This document shows, one piece after another, positions 29,978 through 40,400 of a stretch of DNA of 64,000 bases; the stretch's first letter is position 1; every line of letters begins with the position of its first letter. Below the pieces are notes generated by a model. That model had not been told where the DNA came from and searched no databases. It was given only the letters and a program-made list of their open reading frames with translations. Where the stretch lies: positions 24,891,908-24,955,907 of the forward strand of contig CM030832.1 of assembly GCA_018105865.1 (NCBI GenBank), given 5' to 3'. The DNA comes from Metaphire vulgaris (Eukaryota > Annelida > Clitellata > Crassiclitellata > Megascolecidae). The position numbers were made by a program, and so were the translations under genes.

Positions 29978-30158
29978 GCACTGGTTGTCCACCGGGCTGG
30001 ATTAGGTTTGGTGACACTGATCGCTGTTACTACTTGAGTCCAAGCGCTGACACCTACGATAATGCGGTGAAAGACTGTGCGTCAAGGAATTCGGAATTGG
30101 CTCCACCCATAACATGTGCCGAACAATATGACTTGAATGGATTTCTATTAAAATATGG
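29978..30158 (+). CDS. CTLD gene B, exon 1 of first lectin domain
   Basis: Acceptor catatag and donor gg|gtatgtg bound an exon in phase 1 entry, phase 2 exit. The product starts GTGCPPGWIRFGDTDRCYYL, has AVKDCASRNSELAPPITCAE and ends EQYDLNGFLLKYG. C-P-x-G-W, R-C-Y and A-x-x-x-C are the conserved N-terminal landmarks of a long-form CTLD. The phase-2 exit fits only the exon at 44962, which carries the missing C-terminal half. The domain is presumably secreted or on the cell surface; no signal peptide exon was recognised upstream. Confidence 0.85.
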
Positions 30159-30487
30159 GTATGTGCTGTTCTTACAAATGCTTTGGCTACAAATTTTCAA
30201 TCTCGTTTAGCCGACCAATTCTTATATCTCATGCAATGGACTGCGCCATGCAATGGACTGCGCTTTAATAGGTTTTCTACACATGCATGTTGCTTACGTA
30301 ATTACAGAATTGCGGTCTGTCGGGTGACAATTATGAATGTGCTGCCAAAGCCTCACACTGCGAGGGTAATTGCATTTTGAAGGACATTCAGTCTTTCATT
30401 GATGGCAAGCAGTATTTGATGAGATTTTAACATTTACGAATATGAGGATATGACTGTCAAAATACTGAAGCCTACGTTGCAACTGCA

Positions 30488-30522
30488 AATCATTATCATC
30501 ATCATCATCATCATCATCATCA

Positions 30523-30554
<32 letters not shown>
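30488..30554. repeat. (ATC)n(GTC)n microsatellite
   Basis: catcatcat tract followed by cgtcgtcgt; precedes the minus-strand RTE-like LINE and probably is its tail. Confidence 0.9.
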
Positions 30555-30555
<1 letters not shown>

Positions 30556-30559
30556 TTTT

Positions 30560-31960
30560 CTGATTCATGCGGCATTAGATTCGATATATTTCAACTTTGC
30601 TCAAACTTGCGTTTGTCTATATTCTTCCACGATTGCAGTGTTGTTTTCATCTGATTTTTTAGTACCCAGGTTACTGATCCGAATAAAATTGGAATTCTTC
30701 TTACTAATGCATGATACTGTTCTACCTTTGTATTCTTTTCTTGTTCCACCATAATGTTCTCATTGTCCTATTTATTTTGTTTTCATTTCAATGTCCTCAA
30801 TTTGCTTTCTGTCGCTTTTGATTATTCCTCCAACATCCTTGAACGCCTTAACTTCTTTCAGATATGGTAGACGGTTGGAGATCATGCGTTTAACATGGAC
30901 GAAGTATCTCCGTCTGCCTAGCCTAATTCGATCCACTACAGTTGTGTGCATATTTGTGAAGCTTCTATAATGTCAGTGTTGCGCATGTGCTGTCTTCTGG
31001 AGACCCCGAGTATTCTCCTGAAACAAGTCGTTTCAAAACACGCGAGCTTCTTTTCAAGTCCAGCTGTCAATGTCCATGTCTCAGAATTATACAAAAGGAC
31101 GCTTAGGATGAGTGCTTTGTAGACTTTTGATTTTTGTAAGGCTGATGCTATTACTTTGCCATATCTTCTGCAGCATTCTCATCACGTTGCAAGCTAAGCC
31201 GATCCAAAATTTCTTGCAAATAGTAACATAGACGGTCATGGCGGGTCCCAGTCTCGTCTAACGCACGACTGCTTGTTATATAGATATAGAGAACGCTTGA
31301 CACTTACACTAGTAGAGCCAACCTTAACCATCCCCTACCCCCTCAAAAAATGTATCTGCAATTTGGACGAATCTCACGGGTGGCCCTGGTGGCAAGTCGG
31401 GATGTTCAACTCCCCCCATCCCTCAACTCGCGTGGCCTCGCCACTGTTCGCTCTGTGTTGAGTCTGTGTTTTCGTGGTATTGATTTTCAAGATCCATCTG
31501 CTGCTCTCTTTAGAGATGCATTATACAGAGATCTGTAGGTCCTCGTGTTGATTTGTTAAAGCAGCAATGTAATCGGCGTATCATAATCTGTTTACAATTT
31601 GTCCACTAACAGTAACTCTCGTGTTCACACCCTGTAGACCTCTTGCAATAACGAGTTCTAGAAGAATGTTGAAGAGCATTGGGGACAGCACGCAGCCCTG
31701 GAGGACACCAACAATTGTATCAAACCAATCGTTGAGTGTGCTGTTTATTTTGACAGCGCTAATTGAGTCAGAGTACATGGATTCTAGAATCCTTACAATC
31801 TTCTCAGGGTAACCGAAGTGTCTCGTAGATCGCCAAAGTCCTTCTCTCCATACACTGTCGAAGGCTTTCCTGAAGACGATGTAGCATAAATAAAGGCTCG
31901 AACTGAATTCTGTGTTTTTCTATGCCAGCTGCCTCAGGGTGAATATCTGATCGATGGTGC
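30560..31960 (-). pseudogene. RTE-like LINE, RT and C-terminus
   Basis: Minus-strand pieces: FRKAFDSVWREGLWRSTRHF (RT catalytic-D region), YSDSISAVKINSTLNDWFDT, GVLQGCVLSPMLFNILLELV (usual G-V-R-Q-G-C), a YADYIAAL-like motif, then KVYKALILSVLLYNSETWTL and FRRILGVSRRQHMRNTDI. The order is that of RTE/L1-like ORF2. There are many stops and a deletion between blocks. Confidence 0.8.
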
Positions 31961-32003
31961 TTCTATTTTCTATTAAAAGTATTAAATTTCAGTCTCCGAT
32001 ATG

Positions 32004-32544
32004 CAGTGATGGGCACTAACTAATTTTTTAGTTAAACTTTAACTAAACTTTTTTTGAAATCAAGCAGTTTAACTTTTTAAGTAACTAACTTTTCACTGTA
32101 GCAGTTTAACTTTAACTGATAACTAATTAAAAGCAGTTTAACTTTTACCTTTAACTTTTTAACTTTGACATGAGCTACTGAGCTAGTAAAACTATGTTAC
32201 AAGCTGCAACGAACACGATTTGCGATTATAATTTTAAACAGCAGCTGTCACAATATCCACAAATTCACTGATCGGCATATTAAATGAGGTTGTTTCAACG
32301 TTACAATGTTTCATTCCTTGAGAATATACCGCAAAAACACAGACTGATCAAAGTTTTCATCTGACATAGAATCTGAATAACTCAAGTTTAACTAAAAAAA
32401 GTTAACTAAAAAAAATCAGTTTAACTAATGCCTTAACTAAACTTTTACCCAACTACTGGCAACCAGTTTAACTTTTGATGCAACTAAAAAAAAGTAGTTT
32501 AACTAAAAGTTAACTAATTTTTAGTTAACTTTTGCCCATCACTG
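32004..32544. mobile_element. hAT-type MITE rich in GTTTAACT
   Basis: Ends CAGTGATGGGCACTAACT and AACTTTTGCCCATCACTG; perfect TSD ccgatatg (31996-32003, 32545-32552). The body repeats agtttaactttt and ttagttaact. Confidence 0.92.
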
Positions 32545-32552
32545 CCGATATG

Positions 32553-33365
32553 TCATATTTTGGAATGTTTCTCATCTATTTTTGCATCTCGCTATAGACG
32601 TCCTCTAAACAATGTACCTACACACTGTACACAGCTAAAAGGGGCAGCAAGATCATCAATGAATAAACAAAAGGACTATTTGTGTAATCACGAAACTTTA
32701 CGAGGTTATGGCAGTCCAACTCTCGAATAATGCACAAGGGCGTAAAGTCTGTTCGTTATAAGAATAAACCAAAATCATCAGACGATTTCAAACATTATGC
32801 TATTACGAAAATCTAAAGCATTATGGATTGGCCACGTTATATGAATAGACTGTTATAAGTGCACCAAGGCAACATGTAGACTAACGAGACTAAATTAAAC
32901 ATTGCACAGAATAAATTTTAGCTGAATAGGAAAATTTCAATTAGAGCAGATCTTAAAGCACATTTTGCAGTCCCACTCAATGACTAGGCGTGAAATTGTT
33001 TCCTCGTCTGCATAATAGAAACATAATCAAGCGAATAACCAGTTAGAGCAATACGCATTGCATTTTGCAGGTGTTGGTCTGTTATAACACTGCGATGTTG
33101 CGATTTAAAAATATCCATAACAAAAATGATGATTCACGCGTATAGATGGATTTAAATAATTGTCAGGATAGAAATTGCTAACTTCTTGATTATTGGATAC
33201 TGAGAATCTGGAACAAAGTTGACGCAGAAGTTAGTTATACCAACTTCACTGAGTTTATGTTTCAAAACATCAGATGCTTGCAAATCAGCTGCTACAGTCT
33301 GCAATAATACCTGCTTAACATTTGCAGAAACTGAATTCCCATTATCTGTTCAATCGCCATCAGGC
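32553..33365. other. Unassigned stretch
   Basis: No recognisable gene or repeat. Confidence 0.4.
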
Positions 33366-33371
33366 TCAACA

Positions 33372-35827
33372 GTAGGGTGGAGTGAAAAAACTTTTTCTCA
33401 GTGATGTAAATGTAATAGTTTGGAAAAGTTGTGTTATGGTATAGAGAGAAACTGTGCCAAAAATCACTTAACTGGATTAATGTTTAGAGCCTCCCCAAGC
33501 GTCCTCAAGTTTCAGTAATGTTGCTAATTGGTAATTGGGTATGTTTCTGCGTTGGGATATATCCTCTATTCCCACTGTCTCACACAAGGGTGCTGAAGTT
33601 AATTACGCCTTACCAGCTAGTGTGCCTGTGTGATGAAAAACAAGGTGCCTGTAAAGGATCGTGAATTTCTGTTGCATCAGCGAGGTGCTATAGACGAATG
33701 ACCGTGGTAGGAATTGACATCACGGAATGTGGGAATATTCTAAAGAGGTTGGCAAGAAGACACTCAGAACTCTCCAAGGTCTCTGCGTCACAACCATCCA
33801 AAAGTGGGCAAGCAGATGTTCCTGTTGAAGTCATCAGTAGGCCTAATGAAGGTACATAGGCCTATACTTCAGATAGTGATACTCCTAATGAAGACAACTA
33901 TGATCCGCCATGGATTTCACGGCGAGAAACTGAGAGTAAGGTAAAAAGAAAAAAGAAGACCTCTTCACAAGTGCGAACTTCTCTGCCTAATATATCTTTA
34001 ATAGCTGCATGACATGTATTCTGTATCAGATAAGGTAGGTAGCTGCCCTATCTTCGGCATGTTTTCAAGACATTGTACTCGTTTATGAAGACGATAAAAC
34101 CCTCATTTAGACAGAAGCAAAATGAGAATTGAAGGGAAAGGAAAAGAACGGAACTGAATGAAGAGGAGGACAGCAATGTTATCGAATGTGTTTCTTTTGA
34201 TGGAAGTAAGGATAAAACACTAGTGCCTAAGAAGAAAGATGGGATATATCATATGAAAACTGTAATTGAGGAGTGTGTGGCAATTGTTTAGGAGTCAGGT
34301 TGGTCACGTTTCACTGAGAAAGAATCTGCGATTTGAATCAAAACGTGTATTGTGTACATGTTAAAAGAGAAAGGAGCTGACTTACAGAAACTGGTTGCTA
34401 TTGGTTGCGATGGTACTGTAACTAATACTGGGAAATCAGGAAATGTTATGAGGTTGTTAGAAGAAGTAGGGTGACCTTTGCAGTGGGCCAACTACCGGTA
34501 CAGGACCTAAGGGGTTTCTGGTCCACTTGGTCAGCAGCTACAAACTTGTCAGAACTTTTCAATTGTAGGTTTCGATTTAATTGAAGGAGAGATACCCATT
34601 GTAACATGCGAAGACTTAAGTTCAGATAAGGCTTATCTGTCGGACGTTTGGAAGGCTATAACACTTGGTTACTGTTCACAGAGTTTGGCATCACGCGACC
34701 CAAGGAAACTCGCACATTCAAGATGGCTTGCAACAGCTAACCAAGGTACGGAAAACCCAACTGAAAATTTGAAAAACTAGCAACTTATGATACAAAAGTA
34801 TATACTCCAGTCTGGTTTCATATCGAAATGAAACCATCCTGCAAGGACGGAAGGCACCAACTTTGGAAGACAATTTCATTATCACGATACCTTCCTGTAG
34901 AACTTAAATTAGTAGCTGATCTGGCAATCCAAAGAAACGGCTACTTTGGACATGAAGAGAATCTACTGCTGGCAATGTTATCAGATGCAGATGCACAGCA
35001 ACACATCAGAGAAGGTAGTGCTATGAAGAATACTGAAAGCTAGACGTACTTCAAATATTACTCGAATTCCAAAATTCAAAATTCCAGTGTTCAATGTTGA
35101 TGCTGCCAGTTAGGCCTATATTGACTTAATTAACTGGCACAAGAAACAACTATCAGCTCCTCCTCTGCTTTCTAACCTCTCAGGCCAAGACATTTCTTCC
35201 TTGATAAAGAGCGCAGATCAGCAGTTGAACTTTCAGAGATTTCAGTGCCATTCGCAGGCAACTGAAAGATGTGTGAAGCTAGTAACTGAGGCCAGTGCTG
35301 CAGTATGTGGTCCAATTGCAAGAGAAGGACACATAAAGTCAAAGCATGCCTCTCTCAGGCTCATGCCATATTCTAGCACAGAATCAGACTTCAGACAGAA
35401 TCAGACAGAAACCTGTGGTTTCACAGTAAAGCGCATATTGTGTAATTGAGCCGGCATGTACTGTGGTTTGCATATTGTGAGACATAACGAAGCTTGTCGC
35501 AGCACTACATGGTCTATAAGTATGCAAGTTGCAATAGAAAATGTTTGTAATTCTGTTTACCTCTTTACAAAAGGAGTGTTGGATAATTGTATTGCTTGTA
35601 TTATTAAAATAAAACAGTTGTACGTAAATGAATAAGGCCTATAAGCCAAAATGCAATAATTGCACAAAATGCCCAAACTTCATCGTTTCTGGGGAGGCTC
35701 TTAACATTCATTTAAAAATTCAAAATTTTCACTGAACAAATCACTGATACCTTGCACAACTTTCCCCCACTATTAGAATTTTAAATTCGAAAATTTTTAA
35801 AATTTCGTCCTTTTCACTCCACCCTAC
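33372..35827 (+). mobile_element. TIR element with uncharacterised protein, copy 2
   Basis: Ends GTAGGGTGGAGTGAAAA and CTTTTCACTCCACCCTAC form a TIR of about 17 bp. The 6-bp flanks tcaaca (33366-33371, 35828-35833) are identical. At 2456 bp this is the least disrupted of the two copies. The coding region is a pseudogene, described separately. Confidence 0.78.
33650..35449 (+). pseudogene. Decayed element protein of unknown family, copy 2
   Basis: Pieces in order, with frame changes: KKKTSSQVRTSLPNISL (about 33950), FDGSKDKTLVPKKKDGIYHM (about 34196-34256, equals LYFDGRKDKTLA of copy 1), VAIGCDGTVTNTGKSGNVMR (about 34395-34455), DVWKAITLGYCSQSLASRDP and RKLAHSRWLATAN (about 34645-34740), KPSCKDGRHQLWKTISLSRY with LPVELKLVADLAIQRNGYFG (34831-34950), and FQCHSQATERCVKLVTEASA (about 35237-35297). 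At least four stops or shifts. It shows the middle part that copy 1 lacks. The protein may be the element's transposase, but none of the named catalytic signatures is certain, so function is unassigned. Confidence 0.75.
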
Positions 35828-36119
35828 TCAACAGTGAAAGGAACGGAGAGAAATAGAACACATGCTTCAGCCTTCTGAAATCAATGAAACGCTCCTCAAA
35901 CTTCACAAAATTTACTTTGTAAGTTGAAACCCTACAAAGAAAAATTTACATCTCAGAAACATGTTGGCCAATTGGTGGAAGGACAGTTTTAGATTTATCA
36001 AAATGAGGCATCTTGCCGCCTTCCAAGACATTTATGAAAATATCGATTTTTGTTGCTAAGGAGAAGGATTTCTCTTATAAGCCCGCCACTATTTTCTCTG
36101 AGCCTTGAAGTTGCAAATA

Positions 36120-36770
36120 TAATGCATTCAGATGTCCCATGTTCGATTGTCATATCCGCCTAATTTCCACACCAAAATTTATCTGTCAACAAGATCCAAC
36201 TTTTCGCCACCAACATGTATTTGAACTCCGTTGTTGTTGCCCATTATCATCACTTTTGCTTGCGTCTGTTAATCTGCATTCCATATTCTTTGCTGGTTTG
36301 TAATGCCTTTATGGGCTCCTTTTGCATGTTGTCCTCACTCTCAGTCACAAGACCACTCTCATCAGCAAATCGTAGATATCTAATGTACTGCCCCTGCATC
36401 ATTACACCTCTCTGTGATTTGACATCCATTTTCTCCAAAGTGATATTCAAGATAGCGACGAATGGCAGAGATCAGAGCGGATCTCCATGTCGACTGCCAA
36501 TAATTATAATTGCTTTCATCCATTCACTCAGTCCTTGCTTTGTCGTTGCGACATTTCTGGCATATCATAGAAACTTCTTATGGTTCTTATAAGATTTTCT
36601 GGTGTTCCTCAACATGAAAATAATACTCACAAGCCTCCCTGCCATACCGAGTCAAATATCTTTTCAAAATCGATGATGTTTTGTCTTAGCGTGTGAGCAT
36701 TAATAGGTCTAATCCTGATCCAAACATTTAATATAGATCTTCGGAATCATTTGTCATTGCACAATTCCGC
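36120..36770 (-). pseudogene. RTE-like LINE RT fragment
   Basis: The minus strand, broken by shifts, reads HGDPL...FVAILNITLEKMDVKSQRG, then YIRYLRFADESGLVTESEDN (RT F/YADD block, here FADE), ALQTSKEYGMQINRRKQK. Usual motif is FADD; the second D is E here, one more sign of decay. Confidence 0.75.
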
Positions 36771-37279
36771 CATGTTTACTTCTAAGGTAACATTCACCCA
36801 ATATAACCAGAAATTATTGTAAAGAAAGTTGAGGCATTTCTCGAGATCGTGTCAGTGATGTTAATCCTTGTCCTGGTCCTTGTCCTTAAGGACTCCTTAA
36901 GGACCAATTTGAAGTCCTTGTCCTCGTCCTTGGAGAGTCAGTCCTCGTCCTTATCCTCGTCCTTGGGGGTTCGGCCCTCGTCCTTATCCTCGTCCTTGCA
37001 GATCGGTCCTTGTCCTGGTCCTTGTAACTTAGTCCTTGAAAAGTCCTTATAAGGACCAAATTACTTGTGTACCATTTTCAATTGTACTGATAATTATGTT
37101 CCAAGGTAAGAGTAGTATGTGGATTTATATTTAGGCTACATACTTGCTTTGAGTTACTCTAACTAAAATGTTTAGTCATTGTTTCCTTTATAATACCAGT
37201 TGAAGAGTTGACTCTTTAGCAGAATTCTTTGTTGCCCAGCGACGTCGGCTCCAGTTGAACGGATGTTTTCGCCAAGTGG

Positions 37280-39402
37280 TCTCATAATTATTATTATTAT
37301 ATTATACAACGACAAGATTATCGTGACATAATGTCTAACGACTGCAAGGGCACGTAACAATAACAATATTAAACAGTAATGAATTGTACAGAGAGGTGGT
37401 CACACTACATCATAGCATCTAATAAATAGCTCGGTTTTGAGGCGCTTTTTGAATGTCTCCAGCGTTGTTGATGACCTCACGTGAGGCGGAAGTCCATTCC
37501 AGACACGAGCAGCAGCGACCGGAAAAGCACGGCCACCGATCGTTGAACGCCGTACTCGAGGCACGAGAACGTCAGTCGTAGACGCTGAGCGCAGGTGGCA
37601 TCGAGTTTTGACGTCAGACACGCGGCCGAAAGCGTTTGCCAGGTATGACGGCGCCAATCCATTGAGACATTTAAATGCCAACGTAGCGAGTTTGAAATCT
37701 ATCCTCTCCGGAAAACGAAGCCAGTGTAGCTCGCGTAGAAGAGGGGTCACGTGATCGTATTTCCGAGCTGCAAAAATCAAACGGGCAGCTGCGTTTAGGA
37801 CTGACCGCAGTTTTGCAATGAAGTGCCCGGAGACGCCAGCAAGCGTCGAGTTGCCGTAGTCTAGCCGACTGAGCACCAATGCAACAACGAGTGATTGCAT
37901 CACCGATGGTGTGACGGACCTACGTATGCTGCGTAGTTGCCTTAGGACTGCGAAGCAACTCGACACCATTCTTGTGACATGCGACCGCATCGACAGGTCG
38001 GCGTCAATGTAGATGCCTAGGTCACGGACAAAAGCGGACGGCATGACGACCTCCCTGCCAACGCGTATTCCAGTCACAGGAATCTGGTGCTGGCGCCGGG
38101 CAGACGAGCACCACAATGCCTCAGTCTTTGCTGAGTTGAGTTTTAGCCTGTTGGATTGCATCCATGCACCGACGTCGTCAACACATTCAGATATTTCGCT
38201 TTGTAGCTGGGCAGTCTCTGACGGTTTACAGGTGCCATAGATTTGCGTATCATCAGCATACAAGTGTGGTTGAAGTTGGCGTCTCTGGATCAGCCCCTGC
38301 AATTCGGCAGTATATAACAGAAAAAGGATCGGCCCGAGGACAGATCCCTGTGGAACTCCACATACAGTCAGCGTTGAGGAAGACTTAGAGGAGCTGCATC
38401 GTACATATTGAGTGCGGTCCTTTGCAAAACAGTGTCATCAATCCCATAGGTCATCTGCATGCGTCGCAGCAGAATTGCGTGATCAACAGTGTCAAATGCA
38501 GCTGACAGGTCGAGCATCGTCAGCAGAGCGAGATTACCTGTGTCAACAGCAAGCAGAATGTCCGATAATACCTTGAGGACAGCTGTCTCCGTGGAGTGAT
38601 GTTGACGGTATGCAGATTGCAATGTTGGCAGTAGCCCTGATGATGACAGATATTCAATCAGCTGTTTCGCTACTAGTCGTTCAAGCAGCTTTGACAATAC
38701 CGACAGGTTGGAGATTGGTCGATATGACTTCGCATCAGCTGAATCAAGATTTGCCTTCTTTAGCAGTGGTGTTATGGAGGCAGCTTTGAAAGCGCTCGGA
38801 ACCAATCCAGAGGTGAGCGACTTGTTGAATAGGTCAACCAAAAACGGCGCTAGAACGTCGACATTTTCCTTCAGTAGCCGCGTTGGTATCGGATCCATTG
38901 AGCACTGCTTGTCTGGCAGTGCGCGAACTATTTTAGTGACGTCGTCAACGGTGAGTGTCTTAAACTGCTCAAAACGACAAGTGGATGGCGCTGATGTGAA
39001 CTAGGGGGTTGGGCCCCAGCAGTTTCTGCTTGGACGGCAGCTACTTTGTCGTTGAAAAACGCATGTAGCTCGTTCGCCCGATGGCATCAGACGTAGGAGT
39101 TCTACCGCGACCAAGGAGAGCGTCAATTGAGCGCCACAGCTGCGCCGGTGACGAGCGTTCAGAGTCAACCTTCCTGATCCAGAACGATTCACGCTTTCGA
39201 CTACACAGCTCTCTGTATTCTCGCCGCGCAGCATGCCAAGCTGCTGTTGCCGCCATAACATTCGACGGATCAGCCCTTCTAGCTGCGCGCTCAAGCCTAC
39301 GGGTAGAACGTTTCATCGCTCGACAGTCCTGGTCAAACCACGGGTCTGAATTAGACCTCACCGTGTGTGCATGACTGATCAGCTGCTGGAAACACTTGTT
39401 CA

Positions 39403-39403
<1 letters not shown>
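37280..39403 (-). pseudogene. L2/CR1-like LINE, nearly complete RT, GC-rich
   Basis: Minus-strand order: NSDPWFDQDCRAMKRSTRRL (endonuclease-RT linker, 39350), QLWRSIDALLGRGR, then MDPIPTRLLKE, SYRPISNLSVLSKLLERLVA (RT block 1), YRQHHSTETAVLKVLSDILL, LTMLDLSAAFDTVDHAILLR (catalytic D), then a small deletion with a frameshift near 38400, GVPQGSVLGPILFLLYTAEL, HLYADDTQIYGTC (catalytic YADD), LDYGNSTLAGVSGHF, and RVWNGLPPHVRSSTTLETFK with KRLKTELFIRCYDVV and stop at 37400. The endonuclease is missing (5' truncation). Higher GC than its neighbours, consistent with a fairly recent arrival from another family. The 3' side ends in an AAT-type tail near 37290. Confidence 0.9.

Positions 39404-39464
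<61 letters not shown>
39404..39464. repeat. (ATT)n microsatellite at LINE 5' border
   Basis: About 61 bp of ATT marks the point where the LINE coding frame starts. Confidence 0.95.
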
Positions 39465-39466
<2 letters not shown>

Positions 39467-39970
39467 ACTTGACAATTTCTTAAGCGCAGTAACATAGCTA
39501 GGTGGCTAAAGTCAAAGGCGCATTTGAAACGCAGCATTGCTGTTGACTAGACTATGTTTTACAACATTCTTTTTTTCCTTTTCTAATTTTGTGATTCGAA
39601 TTGAATTTGTGTTTCTTTTTTTCCTTTCTGACTTTTTTGTCTCACAGAAGTTGGTCCTTGTCCTTGATCCTTGTCCTTGGGGGTCAGTCCTTGTGGTCCT
39701 TGTGCTTGAGGGGTAAGTCCTCGTCCTTGTCCTCGTCCTTGGAGGGTTGGTCCTTGTCCTTATCCTCATCCTTGGGGGGTCAGTCCTTGTCCTTATCCTC
39801 GTCCTTGGGGGGTCAGTCCTTGTCCTTATCCTCGTCCTTGGGGGGTCGGTCCTTGTTAACATCACTGGATCGTGTACATGAAGGCGACATATCAACTTAC
39901 AGATGGATGTGATTTTCATGATGAATGGATCAGAGTGAATGACGACCATTTTGTCTTACTATGGCAGTAA

Positions 39971-40400
39971 TGTAGTAGACCAGATATTGGGTCTGGCCTA
40001 CTACTGGGGAACTAGCTGAGACTAAATCATTGTAGATAGTTAAACAGCCTGAACTAGCTCACGGTACGGATCTCTCTCTAGATGTTATTAGAGTTCAGTG
40101 TCCCAGAAGACTCCGAGAGAACCGCCGAGAGAACCGTTTTCCGTTGCCCCAGCGCAGTGCCCTTTTATTAACATTAGCAACCAATAATAATTCTGCATAG
40201 TACAAGCTCAACCCATCCACATGCTCTAATATATGACAGACATCAGGCCTAGCCAATTAAGAGTAACTAGTTCTGACTATAAGCATTATGCTAACAATGA
40301 TCCCCTAGTCCTAAAGAGAGGTGAATGATGATTATTACAAAGGTTACTATTAAGGTCCACCCCTGGTATTTATAACTAATGGACTTTGGTATTCACTACA
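39971..40400 (-). repeat. 3' LTR
   Basis: TGTAGTAGACCAG...ATTCACTACA; identical to the other LTR. In the minus orientation set by the primer-binding site this is the 3' LTR; aacgggaaggtac just before it is a weak purine tract. Confidence 0.93.

Larger units (their letters stand above)
36853..39867. mobile_element. hAT element with minisatellite body, holding a LINE
   Basis: Ends CAGTGATGTTAATCCTTG and CCTTGTTAACATCACTG; perfect TSD gatcgtgt (36845-36852, 39868-39875). Between the ends the body is tandem TCCTTGTCCTCGTCCTTGG units in the same orientation on both sides (36862-37060 and 39650-39855). So the native element was a few hundred bp of minisatellite capped by hAT ends, later split by the LINE at about 37280-39403. 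No transposase. Confidence 0.88.
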
